DNA of 64,000 bases from Ophiocordyceps camponoti-saundersi (nom. inval.) (lineage: Eukaryota; Ascomycota; Sordariomycetes; Hypocreales; Ophiocordycipitaceae): positions 18,491 through 82,490 of the forward strand of contig PDHQ01000152.1 in assembly GCA_003339415.1 (NCBI GenBank), given 5' to 3'. Under the pieces are notes generated by a model. It saw only the letters and a program-made list of their open reading frames with translations. It searched no databases and was not told the DNA's origin. The position numbers were made by a program, and so were the translations under genes. Of this stretch, positions 49,955 through 62,814 are shown piece after piece (the stretch's first letter is position 1; each line of letters starts with the position of its first letter).

Positions 49955-51573
49955 ATAATATTAATAATAATAATAATTTATACGCTAATATACCTTATAT
50001 AGCTTAGAACTATCTTATATATATTTAAAAAGGGGGAAAAACTAAAAGACTTAGAGTAAAACCCTCCCCTTAAGTATTACCTTAGCTTTAAGTTAGACCC
50101 CGTCTATACTTAGCATTTTATATATTTAATAAGTTAGGTATTAACTAATAATTTAAAAGCTAATATTTCCCCTAAAGCGGACTCCGCGGTTATAAGAGTA
50201 TATATAAACTAAGTTTAATATAAAGTTTATATAGCTTACTTATCCTCTTAGCTATTATTATTACTATAGACCGAATCCCCGTATTTAATTAAAGTAGCCT
50301 TAATAATCTAATCTATTAAGGCCTTATTAGTATAGCTTAAATATATATAAAAGTTTTATTATCTTATAATAAACTTTATAATAGCTAATTTTAAAAAAAA
50401 GCTAGATTATTATAATAAAGCCGCGGATAAGTATAAAGTTAAAGTTAAAGAAGGGGGTATTATTATATTCGCTTTTTAGCGTTTCCGCTTCAGCTATTAC
50501 TTATTTCTAATTAGCGCCGGAGGGGGAGGAGGGGCAATATATATAAAGCTTTAATTTATAAACCTTTAAAGTTAAGTAATATATATATTTTTCGCTTAGT
50601 CTTATATCGCTTTTATCTTAAAATAAAGTTAATTTTACTTAAAATAAAATTTTTAATAAAAAAGGTAATAATATAATTTTTTTTATAAGCTATAAGGTAA
50701 GCGGACTCGCTTTTTATATATAAAATAATAAAATATTTATTATATTATAGCTTTATTATATAATATTTAATAATATATTTAAGTTAGTAATATTTAAAAT
50801 ATTATTAAAATTAAACTTTTAGTATATATAGTTTAGCGTTAGAAATCTTTACTTATATTATTATATTTTTACTATAAATTTAGTTTATATTTACTATATT
50901 ATTAATAATAATTATTAGAAAACTCCGCTAAGTTTTAAAATAAGATTATTTCGCGTATAATTATATTATTAAAACTTTATTTAATAATTTAATTTTCTTC
51001 TAAAAAGCTTCCTTATTACTTTATTATAAAGTTTATACTAGCACTTTCTTTATAATAAAAATATGACCTTTACTAGTTAAGTATACTTTTTCTTTAAAAG
51101 TAATATAAAGCTACCTTAAATTAAACTAAAGCTTATAAATAATATCTTAAAATATTATTATTATATTATTATTAAGTAATTTCCTTATTATAAAAGCTTA
51201 GCTTTACTTATAAAGTTTATAGTTAATATTTATTATAGTTATTTTAAGGCTTTAAACTTAAAGCGGAGTAGCGATTAAGTTAAAATAAATTATAAGCTAT
51301 TACTTATATTACTTAAAAACTTACTTTTTAATAATTTTCTCTAACGCTTTAGCTATAATTATAGCTTATATTAAAAAAGTTCCGCTCTTTTTAAAATTAT
51401 AAAAAAAGGAAATTATAGCTATAATAGCTAAAAAGATATTATTAACTAATAAAGTTAAAGTAAGGGAGGCGCCTTTTTAAACTTTTTAAAACTCCGCTAC
51501 TTATTTAATAATTACTTATATAAAGATAAAAGTATTTTCCGAAATAATCTTAATAATATTTACCTTAGCTTTT
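49955..51573 (-). repeat. D-right, first piece
   Basis: It is the reverse of D-left, beginning with the (TAA)n end (49960-49977) and running on to 51573, where B2 was inserted; the rest is at 58329-58573. The total is about 1.86 kb, the same as D-left. Arms and order match D-left throughout. A clear duplication around D-right was not found: AAGATAATATTA on the left and TTAGAATATTA on the right are only similar. Confidence 0.7.
51560..51573. repeat. Target site duplication of LINE B2, left
   Basis: TTACCTTAGCTTTT recurs at 58315-58328. The empty site is seen in D-left near 29530-29560 on the other strand. Confidence 0.82.
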
Positions 51574-54500
51574 TTATTACTATTATTATTATTATTATAA
51601 TATTTTAAAGGCTATAGAAGTAGCTGCTAGAACCTTAGTAGTAAGTTAAGTAGGAAAAACCCTCCTAAAAGAGGTAAAACCCCCCGCTATATAGTAAAAC
51701 CGCGTCTAGCTCGGGGCCGGGCTAAGCGCTCTACGCGTATAAAGAAAGTAACCGTTAGTTACGATAATACTATATAATATAAGGAAAGATAGATAAGATA
51801 AGGAAAAGATAATAGTAGCGGCGGTATATATTACTTATATATACTAGTATATACTTTCCTAGCTTCTAAGTATATATTACTTAACTTTTAGGTATATAGC
51901 TACGTACCTCCTTTATATATAGTATATATTTAGGTATATACTCCTTTTTTAAGCTTTCCTAATTAGGAAGCTTTTCTAATTAGGAAGTTAGTTTTTATAA
52001 ATTAGTAACTTAAGGCTTAAAAATATATAAAAAAGGGGGGGGTTACTTCTATTAGTATAAGCGGGCTATTATTATCTTATTATTTTTTTAGTAATTTTAA
52101 TTATATAAGTAATCTTTAGCGCGCGTAACTAGTTTATAGCTAACTTATACTAAAGTAAAATACCCGCTAAACTTAACTTTCCTTAAGTAATATTTTATAT
52201 AAAGTATATTAATATACCTATTAGCTTTAAGAACTTTTATTAAGTATAAAAAAATAAATACTTAGCCTTAGCGTATATCTATATTTACTAATAATTAAGG
52301 TAAATTATCTAAGCGCGGCTTATATTAAATATATAAATAATTATACTAAGTATTAGCTAATTAATAATCCCGCTATAGCCGATATTATTCGCGCTATAGT
52401 TAAGATCGCCCGCTAGCTAAGCTTTAATTATAATACTTAAATAATAAGTAATAATAAGTAATATTAAGGTTATATTAAGTTTATAGTAAATCTTATACTA
52501 ATAAGTATAATAGAAAAATATAATTTAATATATTAAAAAGATACGCGCTATTATATATTATAATAATACTTACGCTAATTAAGTTATATAAGCGGCTATT
52601 AGCTATATACCGCTTTAAAGCTTATAGCCTCCCGCTATTAAAAAGGACTTTATTATTAAAATAACTAAAAATCTAACTAGCGCTAACTAACTTATTACTA
52701 TTATATTAGCTTAAATATAAAAATAATATATTTTCTATATATAAGTAATTAACTTTTTTAAATAATTAACTAAAAAGCTATATTATATTTACTACGCTAT
52801 TAAGAATAATATGCGCTTATAAGGGAGCTTATCTTTTATTAATTATCCTCCTATTTTTTATACTCCGCCTCTTATTACTAATTTTACTTCCGCTCTAATA
52901 CTTATTAAGTCTAAGTCTAAGTTAGAGGCCGATAAGCTTAATAAGCTTAAAACTACTCTTACTTTAAGCGCTAAAGTTACCCCCGCCGCTAAGGAGGATA
53001 TTATTAGCGCTTATATTATAATTACGCCGCCTTTTTATAAAGAGATCCTTAATCTTATTTAAAATAGTTTAGTTAATAATATATTTAATAATAAAAATTT
53101 TATAATATTAATTAATAATTATATTATATCTAGTAAAAAAGAGAAGCTATTAGTAAAAAAAAAGTAAATAGCTTTAGTTTACGCTTATAATTATAATTAA
53201 AGTTAAAGCTATAGCTAAGGCTATAGCTATAATAAATATAGTTAGTTTTATATTTCGCGCGGTTAAGTTAATACCTTATATATAGTTAAGATAATTTAGC
53301 TTTAAAACTAGGTAAATAGTTAGTAAGATAAATAATAAAATTATTACTATAAAGTAATTTTTATATATTTATTATAAAGCTAAAAGCCTTATCGCCTTTA
53401 TCTATTTTACTTTTATAAAATAATATTATAAGGTTAAATTAGCGTAGTTATTTAAGCGAAAGAAATTAATATATAAGTTTAGCTATAAATTAAGAGTTAT
53501 TAAGCGCTTTAGTAAAGTTATATTAGTTTTATATTAGTTATTAGTTAATATTAAGGAGTAGCTTATTTTTATAAGTAAAGGTATAGTTAAGAAAAATATA
53601 TAATATTATCTTATTACTATTATTATAAGGGTAATATCTTAAAGCTACCTTAGGGACCTTATAAGCTTAGAGAAAGGAATTAAGTTTAATATATCTAATC
53701 TAAAATTATATAAATATTATACTAATAAACTTAAGAAGTTTTTTATAAATACGTAAAGCGGTCCTAGCCTTAAGTTATAGCGGTTTATTAATAAGGTAAT
53801 TATAAAATTACTTATACTTTTTAAGCTTACTTTTTTAGGAATATTATTAAAGAAGCTATTTTTCTTAGAATCTAATATCGAAATTATATTATATATATTT
53901 AGCCTTTAGTTTAAGTCTAATTTATATTTTATAAAATTCCTCTAAGTTTTATAATACTTAATATCTTTATTAATAAAGGCGCCCCCTATACTTATATTTA
54001 ACTTATTTAGCGGCTTTCTTTACTATAATATAGATAAGGTTTACTATATTTATATATTAAAAGCGGTAATAAATATAAACTATCTAATAAGTAAAATATA
54101 AGTTAAGGGGGGAGATAAAAGCTTTTACTTCGATATAATAAAGAGGGGTAGCCTTATAAGCTTTAGTAATAACTTTTAAGTATTTAAACTATTTTATAGC
54201 TAGCGCTTTTATAATAAGGCCGTATAGTTTCCCTCTTAGTTACGTAAATAAGGTAAACTAAAATATACCGAATATAATCGCTAATTTAATAGCTTTAATA
54301 TATACCTTTTTTACTTTTAATAAAGTATAATTTTATATTAATATAGTAATTTTAATAAAGGCTAAATATTAGCGCTTAAGTTTAGCGGCGAGTTTTAAAA
54401 AGTAAAATTTTTATTAGAGTTTATAATATAGCTAAACCCCTAAGAGTCTCGCCTTTTATATAAGCTATACTATCTTTATACTAAGTTAAAGCTAAGTTAT

Positions 54501-57500
54501 ATCCGCTTTCTTAGCTTTTATAAAATATATTAACTTACTTTTAGCTAGCTAAAAAGTTATTTTATATATAAAAGCTTATTATTTATAAATTCGCTATACC
54601 CGCTTAAGTTAAAAAAATACTTAAGCTTTATCGCGTTTAATATTAAATATATTAATATTATTAGTAAAGCTTATTATTAATAGTCCGGTTATTAAGTTTA
54701 GATATTAATATAATAAAGATATATATAATAAGAAAAGGACTAATAATATAAAAAACTTTTAGGGGACTTTTTACTAAATTAAGAAAATATTACTAAGCTT
54801 ATAATTAAACTTAAATTATAAAATTTTAGCGATAAGATAAGAATAAATAAACGCTATAACTTATTTAAAAAAGCTTAGGTAATTAAGAATAACTATTAGC
54901 TTATCGTAAGAAATATAATTAAAAGCTTTAATAAAGTTTAGTAAAAAGAGCAAGGCGGTACCGCTTTAGTTTTAAATAATTTTAATAATTTTAATAAATA
55001 TAAAAATTATAATATCGGTAAAGCGTTATAGCTTATTACTTATTTAGCTATTTAGGAGGATATTAGCTACTTTTACTATAAACGCTATTTTCCTAGCGAT
55101 AATTATTTCTAAAACTTTCCTTATTATATTAAAAAGCGAAATTAGCTTATACCTACTTAAGGTATAATATATAGCTAGTAATTTACTTATTTTATAGATA
55201 ATTATAATATTAAAAGCTTTAAATTATAATAGGAAATAGCTACTATTAATATAGCCTTAAAAGATCTTTTAGAAAATTTAGATAAGGGGGGGTTTATATC
55301 TTTTTAGGAACTTAACTAAAATCCTATTAAGGCTAGCGGACTTTTATAAAGTAATTAAGAAAAAGGTAAAGTAAACGTTATTAGTAATAATCGAATATTT
55401 AATATAGAAAAAAGGGAAAAATTTATCTAAGGTAAGAGGAGGGGCTAAGGCGGTAAAAATAAGGAAAAATTACTAGCTAAGTAAAATCGCTTTATCTAAG
55501 AAAATAAATATTAGGTTTAAGTTAGGGCTTTTTTATAATATTAGTATATATATAAGCTTTAGTAAGGCCTAGCTTCGGAGATAGGCTTAATATTTTATTG
55601 TTTAAAATATTACTAAGTTTATTAAAATATTATTAAGGAAGTTACGCTAAGCGCTATAGCGGGCCGCGCTAATTACGGACTTCTACGCCTTTATTACTTC
55701 TTAATAATCTTACTAGTAAAAGTTAGTAAGGTTAGCTTTCTAATACTTTTAAGCTTACTTAGCGGCCGCTATAATAGCTACTATCGCCTAATTTTACTAG
55801 TTTTATATTATAAAATATATATAAACGCGTAATAGTATTATAATCTCTACTATTATTTCTAGCTATTTATATAGTAAAATAACTACTCCTTTTAAGTTTT
55901 TAAATATAAAGGTATAGTATAGTTTAAGCTTAAGTTAATTCTATACCTTAGCTATAAGTATATCTAAGTAAAAAAAACGCTAAATTTTAGTTAATATAAT
56001 ATTAAGGCGGAGGTTAGTATTTATATAAATAATTTATAAAATATAGTTAAAGCTAATAAAGTTAAGGTTATTTCCTTAATATATCGTATAGTAGTTTAGC
56101 GTAGCTTAAGCTAAGTTAATAATACTAGTTTATTTATTATATATTTCCTAGGTAACTTTACTTAAAAATATAATAAGTTTAAAATAGAGGCTAGTTATAA
56201 GATTAAGGAAGTTAGCTATTTTAAAGGAGGACTTTTCGTAATAGTCTTATAAGGGGTAATAGAGTTTAAAATCGCTATATAAAAAAGTAGCTATTAAGGT
56301 TAAGTTAGGGTAAAAAAGGTCGCGCTATAAAAAAGGGCTAAACTAAATTACCGATAAGGGTAAGTAAATAGGTATAATTTATAATAAGAGTATAATATAA
56401 AAAAGGATAAAAGTTATATTAAGTATAATAAAAGGTATTTAAAGGGAGGGGTTTAGTTATTTATAAATATAAAAAATCGCTTAGTTACTAAAATTTATAA
56501 GTTTATATAATAAAATACTAAGAAACGGAGGGCGTTTAAATTAGTTATATTATAGTTTTTATAAATAAATAAAATTATAGCTAATAAGGCTATAAAGCGT
56601 AATATAAATAAGATAATTACGCTTTTATATATTTTAAAAAAAAGTCTTAATCTTTATTAGGAGTAAGGGAGATAAAAGTTTATAATTATATTAAAATAAA
56701 GGAGGGGGCGGAAAGAGGGGCGGGGGAGGGGGCGGAGGAGAGTATAATAAAGGGGGAAAGGGTAGGAGGGGGAGGATAAGTTCCCTAAGCTCTGCCGCTA
56801 CCCTATCCGCTATAAAATCTAAAGGTAGCGCCGCTCCCGCCTTAGCCTTTTTTTAGTACTAGGGCGGGCTTATTATTTATATTAAAGCGGAGTATAGCTT
56901 ATAATTATATAAGGGCCGCGCGTAACCGCTTCCGGAATTAAACTTTAGTAAAGCTATTATTAATTTAAGATTAAGTTAGCTAGGAGTAGTTTTAAAACTT
57001 ATAAGGTTAGTATATATAGTTACTATATACTTAATCTTAGTATATTTTTATAATAAGGTAGTTTTAGAATTATAAGGCGTAGTTCCCTTTATATAAGATA
57101 TAGTTTTTAATACTAGTTTTAGTAAAAGCTAGATATATACTCTTTTTTTCTAAATACGCTATAGCTATATATATTTTATAATATAACTATTTTTAATAAT
57201 ATTTCGCTATATATTTATATTAGTAATATTTATAATATTATCGGGGTTATACTATATTATTATAAACTTTTATACGGAAGATTTTTATATCTATAACTAA
57301 GCTATTTTATATAAGTCTATTAGCGTTTATTATATTAATAATTCCTAAGATAATATAAGTATACGTAGCTCCCTTATTATAAGGCCGGAGCGCTTAAACT
57401 TAGGCGATATTAACTTTATTATATTTCTTAATTTATTATAAGAGTATATTTTAGTCGCTATAAGCGGCCCTTACTTATACTTTTTTCGCTATAAGAAAGA

Positions 57501-58314
57501 AGGTTTTCTAGCTATAAACTACCCTCTTACCGAAGATAATAAGGATTTACTTAACTAAGCTTACTTATCTCTTATATTTTAGATAAAATATAACTATTAT
57601 ATTTTTACTAAAAAGTTATCTTATAGCTAATATAGCTTTATATTTTAAAGCTATATTCGTAGCTTATATAATCTTCTATAAAGTTAGCTATAAGGTATTT
57701 ACGTTAATTATAATATCTTTTATAAATATAATAACTTCTCTATCAAAGCGATTAGGAATAAGTTTAACTACTATATTACTAATAATAGCTATAAAAGCTT
57801 ATAATAGCTAAGTTAAACTAATATCGGGGCTAATAGTTTATAAGAGTATTTTCTATATAACTTAAGTAACTATCTTCTTAATTAACTTAGTAATTTTAAG
57901 TAAAAATTAGGTAATATTTTAATTTAAGGGGGTTACGAATTTCTTACGGAGTTTAGCTTTAAGAGCTACTACGATATTTTAAGTATTAGAGAACGCCGCA
58001 GTAAGCACTACCGCGGCTAGTTTATTATAAGCTTCTTTTATATCGCCGTTATAAAAGTCCCGTACTTACTCCACTTCTCCTCCTATTCTAACGCTATTAT
58101 TATATTATCCTTAGCCGGATTAGGGGTGCTATAAGGACTATCTTAGTCCCTACGTACCTCTATCTATAATTATAAGCGCGTTGCCTACTCTTTAGGCCCC
58201 GGCCGAAGCCGCCGCGGGCGCTATTAACTCCTTCTTAATAATAAATATATAGTAAAGAGCGAAAGATTAAGTAACGGGTCCTATCTTATTTTTATAAAAA
58301 GTTACTAATTTTTT
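51574..58314 (-). mobile_element. B2: complete Tad-like LINE, 6741 bases
   Basis: This is the uninterrupted copy of LINE B on the minus strand, inserted in D-right with a 14-base duplication. It has the (TAA)n tail at its left end (51580-51600) and a GC-rich 5' leader at its right end (about 58090-58260). The decayed RT box reads FTNNIN at 54668-54651, against FANNTN in B1. The uncut C insertion site lies at 57195-57210. The left third is more decayed than B1. Confidence 0.88.
54440..55230 (-). pseudogene. Decayed LINE reverse transcriptase of B2
   Basis: It aligns base for base with the B1 RT (15290-16060). The catalytic box FADD is now FTNN (54668-54657 on the minus strand), a step further decayed than in B1. 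The RT opening block and the KSELI-type block are also recognisable by comparison with B1. Confidence 0.75.
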
Positions 58315-58328
58315 TTACCTTAGCTTTT

Positions 58329-58573
58329 AATAAGGTAATAAGTATAATAAACTTTTAAGTTTAAGATTATTATAATTTAAAGTAAAGCTATATTTTAAGT
58401 AAAAAAATTTTATAGTTATAATTAACTTATATAACGTTACCTTTCCCTCTAAAGTTACTTCGAGCGCGGCTAGCTATCGCTATAAAGTAAGAAAGGGAGC
58501 AGAGTCCGCTTATAATATAAAAATAAAAAGTTTATATTTATATCGCTATAAGCGCGGGGTTTATAAAATATAT
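58329..58573 (-). repeat. D-right, second piece
   Basis: The last 245 bases of D-right, after the right copy of the B2 duplication. It contains AAGAAAGGGAGCAGAGTCCGC and ends GGGGTTTATAAAATATAT. The next bases belong to the copia element A-outer. Confidence 0.72.
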
Positions 58574-59199
58574 CCTTTTAGAATATTATAATATTTAATA
58601 AATATATTTAATAGTAAATTAATATTACTTAATATAAACTATACTTTATTTTTTTAAACTTTACTTATATAAAACTATTTATTTTTATAAATAAGTTCTT
58701 TACTAATAATAAAAACTTTATATTATAATTAAGTACCTTTATTATTTTTAGTAAAAAGGATTAATTATCGGACTTATTTATAATATAAAGTAATATCTTT
58801 TATTAAACTTAAACTAAATATAAATAAGTTATATAAAGCGTTTTAGCAAGCAAACTATATAGTATAGTTAACAGGGTTAACCTTAGGCTATTACTTTATA
58901 TTATTATTTAAGATATTATATTATCCCTTAGCTACCCCCCGATTCCTTTTATTTTATATATAGATTTTAAATTATTATATAACTACTTAGTTAAGCTTAG
59001 ATAGTAAATTAAAAAACAGCTTATAATTAATATTATAGCTATCCGCAAGTTATATAAATATAAAAAGATCTTAGAGATTTATTAAATTAATAAAAAAAAT
59101 AACCTAGTTAATACTTATACTAAAAATAAACTAAACTTAGCTTTATTAACTTTTATTTCTATAAATTCTTATAAATTATATTTCGAGGTAGCGGTCTAA
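58574..59199 (+). pseudogene. Decayed copia-type RNase H of A-outer
   Basis: The plus frame reads KLFIFINKFFTNNK from 58672 and runs 176 codons to a stop at 59197-59199, exactly as in A1. Blocks seen include CK.VI.SVLASELYS (around 58800-58870, the VTRSVLASELY block), then LLYNYLVKL and NNLVNTYTK. CAAG, CAAA and ACAGGG at 58846-58881 show several CpA not mutated here. The frame enters abruptly after D-right; no upstream copia sequence precedes it. Confidence 0.8.
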
Positions 59200-60675
59200 T
59201 AACTTGCTTAGGTTATATATAACTTATATTTATTTTTTCCCTTTTTTCTTTTTACTATCTAGTATATTTTTATTATATCTTTTTTCCTATATTTTTACGT
59301 TTTTTTTACTTTTTTATATTATTTTTTCTAATAGAAAAATTATTATTATTTATTTCCAAGTATTATTAAACTCTTATACTTATTTTAAAGTAAAGAATAA
59401 AACGCACTTAAAAATTTTTTTATTTTTCCTTATTAACTAACGCCCCTGCTTATTTTTTTCTCCCCCCTATTTTCTACTATTTAAGGATTAGAAATATTAT
59501 TATTATTAAATACTATTAAGTACTCCTCCGTATCTAAAGGCGCCCCCCTAATTATTATAAATACTATCCCTTTTTTACTTTTATTAGCTAATATAACTTT
59601 AATTATTATTATAATATATACCGTTACTTAGCTAAACTAGCTTGCTTAAAATATAAACGCCTATTATATAAAAGAATAATTTATTATATATAACCTTTAT
59701 ATATAAGTTATAAATACCCTATTATTATTTATATAATATATATTAAATAAATTAAAGTTCTAAGTATAAATAATATATAGCTTTAGCGCTATTATTTTAT
59801 AGCTTACTATTAAAATAGCTTAAAAGTAAGAGGGTTATTATATAATAATAATAAATATATATAATAGATCTTAAGTTATAGCTATATATAAAATAATATT
59901 ATATAATAGCTACGCTGCTAATTATATCTTAGCTTTTTATTTTTAAATACGTTTCTAGTTATATAATAGCTATAATATTTTTTTATATATATTTAAGGCT
60001 ATCTATTATATAAGCCGCTAATACTCCTTGTTATTATATAGCACCTTTATTTACTAAAAGCTAGGCTAATTCTTAATAATATTATTAAGATAAGGAGGTA
60101 TATTATATAATTAATACTTAATAATATATATAGTTAAGATATATTATATAACTTTATAACTCTTATTAAGAATATTAAAGTTATTATTATTATTTTTATT
60201 ATTAATATTAAAGAAGAAAAGAAAAAGAAAGGAAGAGAAAAAGAGAGGGAGGAAAAGGGAGGTAGGAGAGGTTTTTATACCCCTCTAAGAGCGGTAAGGC
60301 GCGGCAGAATCCGATTTTCCGTAATCTTTTTTAATATTTTTAATATAAAGTTATAAGAGATAATATTACTACTCGTTTTCCTTAGTAATATAACTACTAG
60401 AAACCTTAATAATAAAACCTTTATAAAATACGTTATAGATTAAGTTATCTAATAATCCGATTTTTATTTTTTAACTAATAGCTTATTTTTTCTATCTCTT
60501 TTTTTAATAATATATAAGGCGTTATTTACCTTTATATTTTTTTAATATTATATCTATTTAATATTATATAACTATTTTTCTTTAATATATTTATATTTTA
60601 TAAATTATAAAGTTTTTTCTTTATATAATATTACTTTCCCTATATTATCTCTTTTTATAAAAAGAAAAAGTTTAG
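59200..60675 (+). other. Non-coding 3' region of A-outer
   Basis: It matches 2040-3505 of A1. It contains a T-rich start (59220-59340), a purine tract (60205-60272), and AAAAAGAAAAAG (about 60659-60670) just before the LTR, a good polypurine tract. The 78-codon open stretch at 59204-59440 begins at TTG and lies in the T-rich part; it is not a gene. Confidence 0.6.
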
Positions 60676-60977
60676 TATTAATATTATCTCTCTATACCTT
60701 ATTATATTTACTATATAATATATATATAAAGGATAACTTAGGTATAAGGAAATCTCTAATAAAATATATATTAGCACCTAAGTTATACTTTATATAACTT
60801 AGGGGGTAAGAGATATCTTAGGAAGGAAGAAGGGGGTATAGGGTTAGAATATTATCTAGCTATATAGCCGCTCGTCCTTATATAAAGAAGGAAGAGTATC
60901 TATCTCTAATTATCTTTAATTTAAATTACCTTTTACTTCTCTTATTTATATATATATATAATATAGACTACTTAATA
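60676..60977 (+). repeat. 3' LTR of A-outer
   Basis: The 302 bases start TATTAATATTATCTC and end CTACTTAATA, followed by the duplication gatat (60978-60982). It pairs with 11130-11440. Confidence 0.82.
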
Positions 60978-60982
60978 GATAT

Positions 60983-62300
60983 AAATAAGGTAAAGCTAAC
61001 TTTTATATTATTAGTAAAGGTATATAATAATTCTCTTAAAAATAAGGCGGATATAAGCTATAAGTTTTTTAATATAAAGGAGTTAATAGTTATAAGCGGT
61101 ATAATAAAATAAGTAAATATTAATAAAGGAAATAAAAAGTTTTAAACTTAATATAATAAGAAAAAGTAGCTTAATATACTTTAAAAATAATATAAAAGTA
61201 TTTAAACTAAGTTATAGCTAGCTATTAGAGAATAAGGCCCTTAAGTTCTCTGCTTAATAAAGTTAAAGTAAAGTAAATTATAACGCTAAAAGCGATTATA
61301 AACTTAATAACCTTTATATAAATTTCCCTTATTTAAAGGAGTAAAAAGCTTTAAATAAATAATATAAGCTTAATTAAAGCTAGCTATTAATAAGTAAGCT
61401 TTTTTATAAAGTAGTAAAAGTAAGGCTTTAATTAAAATTTATAGTAAATTTAAATTTTAAATATATATACTTTTTATATTAATTAAATAATATTTCTATT
61501 AAAAATTAGTAAAATTATATTAGTAGAATAAGCTTTTATAAAATAAAAAAGCTTACTTTTAAATAGCTAAAAAGTTATTTTATACTTTATTACTTATATA
61601 TAATTACGGTAAATATTTTAAGCTTATTTAAGCTAATAATAAACTTAAATAAAGGTATACTTAATATTAAAAATATTAATATTATTTATTAATCTAATAA
61701 TAAGTATATTAATTACTTATTTTAAACGCTTATAAAAAGATAAAATATATAAAATAAATAATACTAGAGAGAGTAAAAAGCCTTAAGGGGCTTTAATAAA
61801 GATAGGAAAAGGGTTTAATAATTTACTATTAACTTTTAAACGAGAAGTATAGTTAGAAAAGTAAAAGTAAAAGAAAGCTATAATTTATCTAAGGAAGCTA
61901 AGGAAGTTAAGGATTTTTATTAGCTTAGAAAATAAGATATAGTTAAAAGCGCTTATTATATTTAATATTAGAAAAATAGCAGAGCTTTAAAAGCTTTAAG
62001 TAGTATAAATAAACTTTATTAAAAGGAATAAAGTATTATTAATAAACTAATTAAGCTAATTCTTTATTTAACTTTATAATAAGTTTTTATAAATTTCATT
62101 ATATAGAATATTTTTTTCTAATTATTATTTTAGAAATCTTACTTATAATATTAAAAAGGGAGATAAGATAATAGCTACTTAAATTTTAATAAACCTCTAA
62201 GCTTTTACTTACTTTCTAAAAAACTATAATAATAAAAGTTTAGTTTTAAATAAGGAAATATTTATAAGTAATATATTCCTAAAAACCCTTAGTTAAGATT
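60983..62300 (-). mobile_element. K (right piece): Tad-like LINE with RT
   Basis: Continues K from 11124. It aligns with LINE B1 at about 14870-15900, with shared blocks such as AAGTATTTAAACTA..TTATAGCTAG (61197) and AGCTAAAAAGTTATTTTATA (61566), but with many changes beyond RIP. On the minus strand it holds an RT box LINNIN (61692-61675, FVDDxN type), then YKITF.LFKSKL.YFIKA, as in B. It ends at F-prime; the 5' part of K is not in the window. Confidence 0.7.
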
Positions 62301-62305
62301 ATTAT

Positions 62306-62814
62306 TATTAGTTAAGTATCCTCTCTAAGCCGAATAAGGGGCTAGTATTATATTTTATTCTTATTATAATAGTTTAACTAAGTATTATAAGAAACTTTAT
62401 ATATATATATTAACTTAGATAATAAGGTTTAGGTAACTTATTTAGATTATATAGCTAAAAGAATAGTTTATCTTTTATCTTATATACTCTAGCTAATTAA
62501 GTTATAAATAATTAATCTTAATAACTTTATTTATAACTAACTTTTTAAATAAAAAGTACGGAAAGATTAATATATTATATATATACCTTAGCTATACTCC
62601 TTATTACTTAAAAATTCCTATTATATTAATATTACGCATTATATTAAGATTATATTAATTCTTAGATTAATATTATCTTAAGTTTAATTACTTTTTATAT
62701 ATATCCTTAACCTTTTATTTTATTTATATAAAAATAGTAATCTTTATAACGTATATTATATATATTTAACGCGTATTATATTCCTAAATAGCTAGTAATA
62801 TATATATTCTAATA
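62306..62814 (-). repeat. 3' LTR of F-prime
   Basis: About 509 bases, starting TATTAGTTAAGTATCC and ending TATATTCTAATA, the reverse of the F LTR. It is more AT-rich than the F LTRs. Confidence 0.82.

Larger units (their letters stand above)
11130..60977 (+). mobile_element. A-outer: Ty1/copia-like element carrying all inner insertions
   Basis: The element is bounded by a 311-base 5' LTR and a 302-base 3' LTR with a gatat duplication. LINE K is interrupted exactly here. Sequence that is clearly its own is 11130-12431 and 58574-60977. The rest is later insertions: B1 with C; G with D-left, E-outer, E-inner and F; and D-right with B2. The element is plus-strand by its polypurine tract and its RNase H. 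Its gag, integrase and most of RT are not visible: A1 has copia sequence upstream of the point matching 58574, but here that sequence is missing. So part of A-outer was lost or replaced where G now lies. Confidence 0.72.

Noticed and set aside
29289..58573. D as one DNA transposon with 1.9 kb terminal inverted repeats around a transposase
   Set aside because: The sequence between the arms is the integrase and chromodomain of gypsy element G, whose first half lies outside the left arm, and D-left alone has its own 15-base duplication. Two separate insertions explain it better.
59204..59440. 78-codon open stretch on the plus strand, rich in Phe/Leu/Ile/Tyr
   Set aside because: It starts at TTG in the T-rich non-coding 3' region of A-outer, and the A1 copy (2045-2280) is not open. 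The membrane-like composition comes from T-rich DNA.
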